Both the position numbers and the translations under genes were made by a program. From Betaproteobacteria bacterium (GTDB taxonomy: Bacteria > Pseudomonadota > Gammaproteobacteria > Burkholderiales > Casimicrobiaceae), in the NCBI GenBank assembly GCA_003153335.1, contig PLYG01000330.1:1-5022 (forward strand): a stretch of 5,022 nt of DNA, read 5' to 3'. Every line of letters begins with the position of its first letter. The stretch's first letter is position 1. Positions 1 to 5,022 of the stretch are shown here, piece by piece. The notes beneath the pieces are model-generated. The model had not been told where the DNA came from. It saw nothing but the letters and a program-made list of their open reading frames with translations, and did not search any database.

Positions 1-693
1 CTGCTACCCGGCTGCATCGCCCGAACGCGGCAGCAGTGCCCGCTGGTCACCCTGCGGGTGATGGAGGGATTCAGTCCGCAGCTTCTCGATGCGCTGCTCA
101 CGGGACGGCTGGACGTCGCCGTCATGACCAACCCGCCGCGCTCCCGGGCGCTCTCCTTGACGCCGCTGTTCTCCGAGCCGCTGGTCGTGCTTGCACCGGC
201 GGGCGCGCGTGGCAGGACGAGCCCGTTCTCGGTGGTGGAGCTCTCGCGCACACCTATCATTGTTTCGGCCGGGATGCGCGCGGTGATCGACGAGCAGCTC
301 GCGAGTTTCGGCGCACAGCTCAGGATCGAGGCGGAGGTCGATTCGGTCGAAGCCATCCGCCGACTTGTCGTCGCCGGAATCGGCACGACCGTCATGCCGG
401 TTTCGGCATTTCATGCCGAAATCGCGGCTGGAAGCGCGGTTGCGTACACCGTCGAGGGTGCCAATCTTCACCGCCTGCTGGTTCTGGCGCGTCCCGTGGC
501 GGAGACCCGATCGGCGGCGATCGACGAAATCGAGCACATCGTTCGCGCCGAAATGACCGAGTTGCTCGACGCCGGCCTGTTTCGACTGCCTATCCTCGCA
601 CGGATTGCGAAGGCACAGCGAAATCGACCGGCGGCGGCCGGCGATCCGCGGCGCCGGAAGCGGCGACGCGAATCAGCCGCCGAAAAGAAATAG
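1..693 (+). CDS. LysR-type transcriptional regulator, C-terminal effector-binding part (5' end outside window)
   Basis: The frame is open from base 1 to a TAG at 691-693, giving 230 residues. It lacks the N-terminal winged helix-turn-helix of LysR-type regulators, which should lie left of the window; an internal ATG at 61 is not the start because homologous sequence continues before it. What is visible is the periplasmic-binding-protein-like effector domain: a segment LVTLRVMEGFSPQLLDALL (about residues 16-34), then GRLDVAVMTNPP (36-47), PLFSEPLVVLAP (56-67), and the second-lobe motif VVAGIGTTVMP (123-133), all typical of the family. The NPPRS and SEPLVVL wording recalls the Nac-like subgroup, but that is a weak guess. 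Family members usually have about 300 residues, act in the cytoplasm as tetramers and control a nearby, often divergent gene, which cannot be seen here. The last 24 residues form an unusual Arg/Lys-rich tail. The gene converges on the c-di-GMP enzyme gene. Family assignment is confident; effector and targets are unknown. Confidence 0.9.
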   Translation: MLPGCIARTRQQCPLVTLRVMEGFSPQLLDALLTGRLDVAVMTNPPRSRALSLTPLFSEPLVVLAPAGARGRTSPFSVVELSRTPIIVSAGMRAVIDEQLASFGAQLRIEAEVDSVEAIRRLVVAGIGTTVMPVSAFHAEIAAGSAVAYTVEGANLHRLLVLARPVAETRSAAIDEIEHIVRAEMTELLDAGLFRLPILARIAKAQRNRPAAAGDPRRRKRRRESAAEKK

Positions 694-746
694 CCGCCGC
701 GCGCTGCCGGAGCGATCTCGGGGAAACCGGCGCGGGCGCCGGCGGC
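693..746. terminator. Probable bidirectional terminator between convergent genes
   Basis: The gap between the two convergent stop codons is 53 bases and almost entirely foldable. The core is a perfect inverted repeat at 727-742: CCGGCG (727-732), loop CGGG, CGCCGG (737-742). Read on the minus strand, this hairpin is followed by TTT (726-724), a short U-tract serving the enzyme gene, whose TAA ends at 747. An outer pairing, GCCGCC (693-698) with GGCGGC (741-746), can enclose the whole gap, and GCCGG (706-710) with CCGGC (727-731) is an alternative fold. The U-tract is short on both strands, so efficiency is uncertain; a role as intrinsic terminator is inferred from structure and position. Confidence 0.55.
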
Positions 747-3700
747 TTACTTCCGCTGCGCAGTTACGTTCCGCCGCAACAAATCGGCGAACTGGTCGCT
801 CGCGATGGGCCTGCTGAAATAGTAGCCTTGCGTTTCGTCGCAGCCGTGATCGCGCAGGAACGTCTCCTGCTCCAGCGTCTCCACGCCTTCGCCGACGACC
901 GTGAGGTGGAGACTCTTGCCCATGGCGATGATTGCCAGGGTGATCGCCATGTCATCGGTATCCTGAGGAATGTCGCGGATGAAGGAGCGGTCCACCTTGA
1001 GCGTGTCGATCGGAAAGCGCTTGAGGTACGCCAGCGAGGAGTAGCCGACCCCGAAATCGTCGATGGCGAGCCGCGCGCCCAGTTGCCTGATGGCGGCAAG
1101 CACCTTGCCTGCCCGTTCAGGGTTCTGCATCACCATGCTCTCGGTGAGCTCGAGCTCGAGCAATTCCGCTTTCATTCCGCTCTTCTCCAGCGCCTCGGCG
1201 ATGTCCCCGAGGAGATCTTCATCGGCGAACTGGCGCGCCGACAGATTGACCGCCATGCGCAAAGGCGGCAGGCCCTCCCGCTGCCAGGCGACGTTCTGCG
1301 CGCAGGCGGTGTTCAGCACCCAATTCCCGAGTGGCACGATCAGCCCGGTTTCCTCGGCGAGCGGGATGAACTGGGCCGGCGGGATCATGCCGAGGTCGGG
1401 ATGCTGCCAGCGCACCAGCGCTTCCACCCCGGTGATCCGCCCTGTCTTGAGATCGAGCTTAGCCTGATAATGGAGGAAGAATTCGTTGCGCTCCAGGCCG
1501 CGGCGCAGGCTCGTCTCCAGCGCCATCCGCTCGAATGAGTGAACATTCATTTGGTGGGAGAAGAACTGGTAGGTGTTCTTGCCCTCTTCCTTGGCGCGGT
1601 ACATGGCGATATCGGCGTTCTTCATCAGCGACTGCTCGTCCTCGGCGTCCGCCGGATACAGGCAGATGCCGATGCTCGCCGTCACGCTGCATTCCTGCTC
1701 GCCGATGAACGTCGGCTTGATGAGGGCGCTGAGGATCTTGCGCGCGACCACCTCGACCTGCCTGGGTTCGCTCAACTCCTGCACCAGCACCACGAACTCG
1801 TCCCCACCCAGGCGCGCAACGAAATCGCTCGCGCGCACGGTCTGGGTCAGGCGCCGGCCCATTTCCTGCAGCAGTTTGTCCCCAGCCTCGTGGCCGAAGG
1901 TGTCGTTGATGAGCTTGAAGCGGTCCAGGTCGATGAACAGCACGGCGAAGTTGCGCTGGTAGCGCCGCGCCTGCTGGATCTCAAGGTTCAGCACTTCGCT
2001 GAACATGGCCCGGTTGGGTAGCGCGGTCAGGGCATCGTGATTGGCCAGGTACTGGATCTGCTCCTCGCCCTGCTTGCGCTCGGTGATGTCCTTGCCGACG
2101 CCGCGATAGCCCTTGAACACGCCGGCGGCGTCGAACACCGGTTCGCCGCTGACGCCGACCCAGACCTTGTTGCCGGATTCGTTCAGCCGGCACAGCTCCA
2201 GGTCATGGAACGGCTGGTGGGCATCGAGCATCACCCGATGCGCGGACCAATCGTCCGCGGACATGTTGAGGTAGTCCTGTTCCCAGCGTTTCTTGCCGAT
2301 AAAATCGAAACCGAGTCCTTTGAACCGTTCCGAGCCGATTCCGGCAATCGAGGTGAAGCGGTGCTGGTCGTTCTGCTCCCAGTACAGGTCGGAGGACAGC
2401 TCGGTCAGGCTGCGGAAGCGCGCCTCGCTTTGGCGCAGCGCCTCTTCGGAGCGCCTTTGCTCGGTGACGTCCCGCACCATGATGACGACGGTCTCCACGC
2501 TACCGTCCCCGCGCCGCACACATCTGCACTCCATTGTGGTGTCGATAATCGCGCCGTCCTTGCGCAGAAAGCGCTTGTCGAACTGGAAGGCATCGAACTC
2601 GCCCGCGGCCAGGCGTTGGAACAGCGCCAGGTTGGCAGCGAGATCATCGGGGTGCGTGGTTTCCGTCCAGGCCAGTTCAAGCAGCTCCTCGCGCGGGTAG
2701 CCCAGCATCTCGCACATGTAATCGTTAACCTGCAACCAGCGCTTGCTGCTGGGCGAGGTGACGGCCAACCCGACGAAGGGCAGGTCGTAGAACAGCCGGA
2801 GCAGCCGGTCCTTTTCCGCGGACTGCGCGATCAGCGTAACCTGCTGCCGCTGCGCCTCCTCGGCGGCAAGGCGTTCGCGGATGTCCCGGCAGATGGCGGC
2901 GATGATGTAGCTGTCCCCGGAGCGCAGCACGTGCCGCGTCGATTCGAAGGGTATGGTCGAGCCGTCCCGGCAGCGAAAGCTGCTGCGCATGCCGCTAAGG
3001 CTGGAAGGATTGGCGATGAGCTCGTCATGGGCTTGCGCGAGCTCATCTTGACTTTCCGGAAGCAGATCCTGCGGGCCCATTTTGAGCAGCTCTTCGCGGG
3101 AGTAGCCGAGCAACTTGCAGACAGTCTGGTTCACATCCACATAGCGCATGGTCTTGCGATCGACCAGCACGATCATGTCCGCCGAATCGTCCAGGGCGGC
3201 GCGGAACCGGCGCTGATCTTCTTCCGCGCGCTTGCGCGCGGTGATGTCGGACGCCACACCGTCCAGGCGAATAGCCTCTCCTGCATCATTGCGAATCAGC
3301 TTGCCCTTCGCGTCGATCCAGCGCACTTCGCTGTTCGGGCGGAGGATGCGGTACTCCGCCTGCCCGGCGCCCTGTTCACGGATTTGCTTATCCATGGCAT
3401 AAGCCAGCGGTACATCGTCTGGATGTATCACCTTCAGCCACAGTTGTGGAGTATCGAAGAACTCTTTGACCGACCGCCCATAGATGACTTCGGCTGCCGG
3501 ACTGAGATAGACCACCTGACTGGTGATGGCATTTGCCGACCAGATAATCTGGTCAATGCCGCCGAGAATGCTGTCCAGCCTTGTCTGGCTCTCGCGCAGC
3601 GCCCCCTCGGCCTGCTTGCGTTGAATGAACTGGCCGATCTGACTGCCGATCGCAAGTATCGCCTTCAGCAATCGCTCGTCCGGTTCGCGGACCTGACGGC

Positions 3701-4553
3701 TGTTGAAAGCGAGCACGCCGATGGTCTTTCCTTCCGATCTAACCGGAAAGACAAATCCGCCGCGTATGCCGACATCGACCCTAAAAGCCGCCCGCAGCAC
3801 ACGCGCGTCCTTGGTGACATCAGCGACCCACAGCGGCTGTCCCGATTGCCACACCTGGCCTACCAGTCCGACGCCCGGCTGGTAGACAATTTCGTGCGAC
3901 CGCTGGCGAGACCGCTCGAGATACTGCTGGATCGCGGGTTCCGGCACGCCCCAAGACTCTTCGAAGCGCAGCATGCCGGCCTCCTCGTCCACGCGAAGAT
4001 ACCGGCCGCATTCCCAGCCCTCCGTGCTGCAGACGGCGCGGATCACTTCCGTCAGCGCCGCCGAAACGCTGTCGGCTTCGGCCAGGCTGCGGTTCACCGC
4101 ATGCTCCAGCCGCAGCAACTGCTCCCCGCGCACGCCGACGGTGATGTCCCTGGCCGTGCCGCGGTAACCTTTGAACCACTTTTTCCCGTCGAACACCGGC
4201 TGCCCGGTGGTGCTGATGTAGCGCAGCTCGCCGCGCGCATTGAGGCGCTTGAAGACAAAATTGGCAAACGGCTGTCTGGCCTTGAGCCCGGCCTGGTGCT
4301 TGTCCCAGCTGCCGCCGTCGCCGACCGGAACCGCGCCGTGGTCCCAACGAGTGGTGCCGAGATACTGTTGCGGTTCGATCCCCGTTTGTTTCACACTGGT
4401 CCCTACGACCAGGGTGAAACGGCAGTTCTCGTCCTGTTCCCAATACCAATCGGACGAGAGGGCAAGCAGGCTTGCCAGGCGCTCCTTGTACTGCCGCAGC
4501 GCCCGGCCCGCATCTTCCGGGCCCTTGGCTTTGCTACGCTTGCTCAAAGTCAT
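747..4553 (-). CDS. Multi-sensor bifunctional diguanylate cyclase/phosphodiesterase (PAS-GAF-PAS4-GGDEF-EAL)
   Basis: The 1,268-residue protein is predicted to make c-di-GMP from two GTP (GGDEF) and hydrolyse it to pGpG (EAL). Approximate domains: PAS1 32-138; GAF 150-312; PAS2 321-438; PAS3 447-559; PAS4 581-697; PAS5 719-824; GGDEF 830-998; EAL 1010-1258. Four of the five PAS modules end in a DIT/DVT motif (D136, D436, D695, D822); PAS3 ends in DIR (D557). Short charged helices follow, likely signal-transmitting linkers. GGDEF keeps D875, N883, D892 and the exact GGDEF signature (916-920), plus an inhibitory RxxD site at 907-910. EAL keeps E1044, N1103, E1135, D1165-D1166, K1186, E1222 and Q1242. 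I see no transmembrane segment or signal peptide, so it should be cytoplasmic; sensed ligands are unknown. The chosen ATG at 4551-4553 has GGAG nine bases upstream and leads into the first PAS module. The frame stays open to an ATG at 4781, but the 76 extra residues resemble no domain and their ATG has only a weak ribosome-binding site. The gene is monocistronic or follows the gene at the right edge. Confidence 0.93.
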   Translation of the reverse strand: MTLSKRSKAKGPEDAGRALRQYKERLASLLALSSDWYWEQDENCRFTLVVGTSVKQTGIEPQQYLGTTRWDHGAVPVGDGGSWDKHQAGLKARQPFANFVFKRLNARGELRYISTTGQPVFDGKKWFKGYRGTARDITVGVRGEQLLRLEHAVNRSLAEADSVSAALTEVIRAVCSTEGWECGRYLRVDEEAGMLRFEESWGVPEPAIQQYLERSRQRSHEIVYQPGVGLVGQVWQSGQPLWVADVTKDARVLRAAFRVDVGIRGGFVFPVRSEGKTIGVLAFNSRQVREPDERLLKAILAIGSQIGQFIQRKQAEGALRESQTRLDSILGGIDQIIWSANAITSQVVYLSPAAEVIYGRSVKEFFDTPQLWLKVIHPDDVPLAYAMDKQIREQGAGQAEYRILRPNSEVRWIDAKGKLIRNDAGEAIRLDGVASDITARKRAEEDQRRFRAALDDSADMIVLVDRKTMRYVDVNQTVCKLLGYSREELLKMGPQDLLPESQDELAQAHDELIANPSSLSGMRSSFRCRDGSTIPFESTRHVLRSGDSYIIAAICRDIRERLAAEEAQRQQVTLIAQSAEKDRLLRLFYDLPFVGLAVTSPSSKRWLQVNDYMCEMLGYPREELLELAWTETTHPDDLAANLALFQRLAAGEFDAFQFDKRFLRKDGAIIDTTMECRCVRRGDGSVETVVIMVRDVTEQRRSEEALRQSEARFRSLTELSSDLYWEQNDQHRFTSIAGIGSERFKGLGFDFIGKKRWEQDYLNMSADDWSAHRVMLDAHQPFHDLELCRLNESGNKVWVGVSGEPVFDAAGVFKGYRGVGKDITERKQGEEQIQYLANHDALTALPNRAMFSEVLNLEIQQARRYQRNFAVLFIDLDRFKLINDTFGHEAGDKLLQEMGRRLTQTVRASDFVARLGGDEFVVLVQELSEPRQVEVVARKILSALIKPTFIGEQECSVTASIGICLYPADAEDEQSLMKNADIAMYRAKEEGKNTYQFFSHQMNVHSFERMALETSLRRGLERNEFFLHYQAKLDLKTGRITGVEALVRWQHPDLGMIPPAQFIPLAEETGLIVPLGNWVLNTACAQNVAWQREGLPPLRMAVNLSARQFADEDLLGDIAEALEKSGMKAELLELELTESMVMQNPERAGKVLAAIRQLGARLAIDDFGVGYSSLAYLKRFPIDTLKVDRSFIRDIPQDTDDMAITLAIIAMGKSLHLTVVGEGVETLEQETFLRDHGCDETQGYYFSRPIASDQFADLLRRNVTAQRK
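2082..2399 (-). repeat. PAS5 copy of the internal protein-level repeat (residues 719-824)
   Basis: This is the partner of the PAS1 module and sits directly before the GGDEF domain. It starts LSSDLYWEQ and keeps RFT, RW, QPF, RLN, PVFD, FKGYRG and DIT at matching spacing, with only a one-residue length difference overall. Because it adjoins the cyclase domain through the short helix after D822, it is the module best placed to control cyclase activity directly. That regulatory role is inference from position. Confidence 0.8.
4140..4460 (-). repeat. PAS1 copy of an internal protein-level repeat (residues 32-138)
   Basis: This segment encodes the first PAS module. It starts LSSDWYWEQ, has RFT soon after, RW mid-module, QPF, RLN, and ends with PVFD, FKGYRG and DIT. 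The same pattern recurs, in the same order and almost the same length, in the fifth PAS module at 2082-2399. By eye about a third of positions are identical. The other PAS modules of the protein do not share this set of motifs. The likely origin is duplication of one module followed by divergence; DNA-level similarity is limited, so the event is not recent. Confidence 0.8.
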
Positions 4554-4567
4554 GGCGCATTTCTCCC
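4554..4567 (-). promoter_or_regulatory. Ribosome binding site that fixes the start of the GGDEF-EAL gene
   Basis: Reading the minus strand, GGGAG lies at 4567-4563 and is followed nine bases later by the ATG at 4553-4551. This is a good Shine-Dalgarno match at normal spacing. Another ATG at 4560-4558 is out of frame. The in-frame upstream ATG at 4781 has only a weak GAG-type match about ten bases away. This is the main reason for starting the protein at 4553. Confidence 0.75.
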
Positions 4568-4653
4568 GTCTGGTACCACGCCCGGATGAAACCTCATGCA
4601 GCCCAATACCCGATAAGGATAGGAAATTCAATGGCACGTCCGGGAGTATCTCT

Positions 4654-4694
4654 CGGCCTGGGAGAAGGATAACCGAGGCCGGCGCCAGGGCGCC
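4654..4694. other. Two adjacent GC-rich inverted repeats about 100 bases before the GGDEF-EAL start
   Basis: CGGCCT (4654-4659) is complementary to AGGCCG (4676-4681). CTCGG (4652-4656) and CCGAG (4673-4677) offer an overlapping alternative; both have 16-base loops. Immediately beside this, GGCGCC occurs twice at 4681-4686 and 4689-4694 and can form a five-pair stem with a four-base loop. The overlapping alternatives could allow switching between folds, but simple GC-rich chance is a fair competing explanation. Confidence 0.35.
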
Positions 4695-4735
4695 GCCATT
4701 CTCTTGCGCAGCCGAGCCCGTGGGCCTTGCTATTG

Positions 4736-4761
4736 GGTGGCCGTCAGAGTGACCGGCCGCC
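4736..4761. other. Hairpin in the leader of the GGDEF-EAL gene
   Basis: On the plus strand GGCC (4739-4742) pairs with GGCC (4755-4758), and GTCA (4743-4746) pairs with TGAC (4750-4753) around a GAG loop, leaving one bulged base at 4754. Outside this, 4736-4737 pair with 4760-4761. On the minus strand the 4738/4759 position becomes a mismatch. No U-tract follows on the minus strand, so it does not look like a simple terminator. It could be an RNA structure in the leader or a DNA-binding site; the role is unknown. Confidence 0.45.
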
Positions 4762-4843
4762 AGGAGAAGCTTGTGTTTCATCGTCGATTCTCATTCAAGA
4801 CCGATTGTTGCGAGGCGTGCTTGTGGCCAGTGCACGTCAAGCC

Positions 4844-4859
4844 GCCAGCGCCGGCTGGC
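4844..4859 (-). terminator. Weak candidate terminator after the right-edge gene
   Basis: A perfect inverted repeat, GCCAGC (4844-4849) and GCTGGC (4854-4859) with a four-base loop, begins two bases after the TAA at 4864-4862 of the gene entering from the right. Its position suits an intrinsic terminator. On the minus strand the bases that follow are GGCTTGACG, with no U-run, so it may only be weak or may just stabilise the message end. A second short stem, CGTGC (4816-4820) with GCACG (4832-4836), follows. Confidence 0.35.
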
Positions 4860-4861
4860 CG

Positions 4862-5022
4862 TTACCGGGTGCCCTTGGCTTGGCCCCATGGATGTTCCTT
4901 CGCGGAGGTGTCCACGCTGCCGAGGAGCGCGGCAATGTCCGCCGCCACCGCCATCGGAAAACCTTCCCGGGCGCCGTCACGGCTATCCATGAGCAGGCTG
5001 GTCAAATACTGGTTGCAGAGCA
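4862..5022 (-). CDS. Unrecognised protein, C-terminal 52 residues (5' end outside window)
   Basis: On the minus strand the frame starting at 5020 is open to a TAA at 4864-4862 and encodes 52 residues. It begins LCNQYLTSLLMDSRDGARE and continues through GFPMAVAADIAALLGSV to a polar tail ending KGTR. The first two thirds read like a compact helical protein, with alternating hydrophobic residues and a DSRDGAREGFP turn, and about four fifths of third codon positions are G or C, as expected for a real gene here. The opposite-strand frame across the same bases is Cys/Pro/Arg-rich and unconvincing. I do not recognise the family; no catalytic motif is visible. ATG codons within the window (4990-4988 and 4954-4952) are probably internal because the protein-like pattern extends before them. 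It is on the same strand as the GGDEF-EAL gene, 308 bases upstream, so co-transcription is possible but not shown. Confidence 0.6.
   Translation of the reverse strand, partial: LCNQYLTSLLMDSRDGAREGFPMAVAADIAALLGSVDTSAKEHPWGQAKGTR

Larger units (their letters stand above)
4554..4861 (-). other. 308-base intergenic/leader region, no supported gene
   Basis: This stretch separates the stop of the right-edge gene from the start of the GGDEF-EAL gene. I see no credible protein in it on either strand. It must hold the promoter of the enzyme gene if that gene is transcribed alone, but no convincing -35/-10 pair, -24/-12 pair or flagellar-type promoter can be pointed out. It contains several inverted repeats: 4654-4681, 4681-4694, 4736-4761, 4816-4836 and 4844-4859. 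The sequence AAGGATA occurs twice, at 4615-4621 and 4665-4671, exactly 50 bases apart. No match to the c-di-GMP (GEMM) riboswitch pattern was recognised. Confidence 0.6.

Noticed and set aside
1145..1160. Short tandem GAGCTC/CTCGAG repeat in the EAL region
   Set aside because: It simply encodes the alternating Leu-Glu residues before the conserved LTES motif.
36..1538. 500-codon plus-strand open frame across the LysR gene end, the gap and the EAL region
   Set aside because: It is out of frame with the LysR gene and antisense to the EAL domain; the translation is Arg/Gly/Ala-rich without family features.
2037..4589. 850-codon plus-strand open frame opposite the enzyme gene
   Set aside because: It is in exact codon register with the minus-strand gene and is open only because that gene avoids TTA, CTA and TCA. 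Its translation shows no recognisable domain, while the minus strand encodes clear PAS, GAF and GGDEF modules.
4603..4631. Possible sigma-70 promoter on the minus strand, TTGAAT (4631-4626) and TATTGG (4608-4603), 17 bases apart
   Set aside because: Only four of six and three of six bases match the consensus, which is near chance level for a search of 300 bases.
4615..4671. Direct repeat AAGGATA at 4615-4621 and 4665-4671, exactly 50 bases apart
   Set aside because: A seven-base repeat in about 300 bases is not strong evidence, and the flanks do not match or form a palindrome. It would be worth reviving only if conserved in relatives.
4554..4781. Longer enzyme start at the ATG at 4781, adding 76 residues
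   Set aside because: The extension matches no domain and its ATG has a weak ribosome-binding site, while the ATG at 4553 has a good one. It remains a minor alternative.
4554..4800. c-di-GMP (GEMM) riboswitch in the leader of a c-di-GMP enzyme
   Set aside because: The leader has hairpins, but I could not find the conserved GEMM core or receptor-like elements.
4771..4992. 73-codon plus-strand open frame at the right end
   Set aside because: The translation is rich in Cys, Pro and Arg with a proline run, and it lies opposite the more protein-like minus-strand gene end.

Overview
This 5,022-base window is GC-rich bacterial DNA. It holds one very long complete gene, the tail ends of two neighbouring genes cut by the window edges, and two intergenic stretches. 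The base composition, the avoidance of A/T-rich codons, and the style of the PAS and GAF modules suggest a pseudomonadotan (proteobacterial) chromosome. A betaproteobacterium is my best guess, but that is inference from family resemblance; no rRNA or other taxonomic marker is present.

Layout. Positions 1-693 (+) carry the last 230 codons of a LysR-type transcriptional regulator: the effector-binding half is here and the DNA-binding half lies off the left edge. A 53-base convergent gap follows, rich in GC hairpins that probably end transcription from both sides. Positions 747-4553 (-) encode a 1,268-residue multi-sensor cyclic-di-GMP enzyme with the order PAS-GAF-PAS-PAS-PAS-PAS-GGDEF-EAL. Positions 4554-4861 form a 308-base upstream/leader region with several hairpins and no supported gene. 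Positions 4862-5022 (-) hold the last 52 codons of an unrecognised small protein whose start lies off the right edge. It has no start codon early in the window, so a simple start-to-stop ORF scan misses it.

How the parts relate. The central protein is predicted to be soluble and cytoplasmic. It would sense signals through five PAS modules and one GAF module and translate them into making c-di-GMP (GGDEF) and/or breaking it down (EAL). Both catalytic domains keep their signature residues, and the GGDEF domain keeps an inhibitory RxxD site, so it looks like a true bifunctional enzyme rather than a degenerate effector. The LysR gene points towards the enzyme gene, so the two are not in one operon. 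The unrecognised gene on the right lies upstream on the same strand as the enzyme gene and could share a transcript with it, but the 308-base gap makes separate promoters at least as likely.

No mobile element, CRISPR array, tRNA/rRNA gene or phage feature was found. I do not see a clearly new biological system. The most notable points are the dual-active multi-sensor architecture, the repeated first and fifth PAS modules, the hidden gene end at the right edge, and the structured leader.
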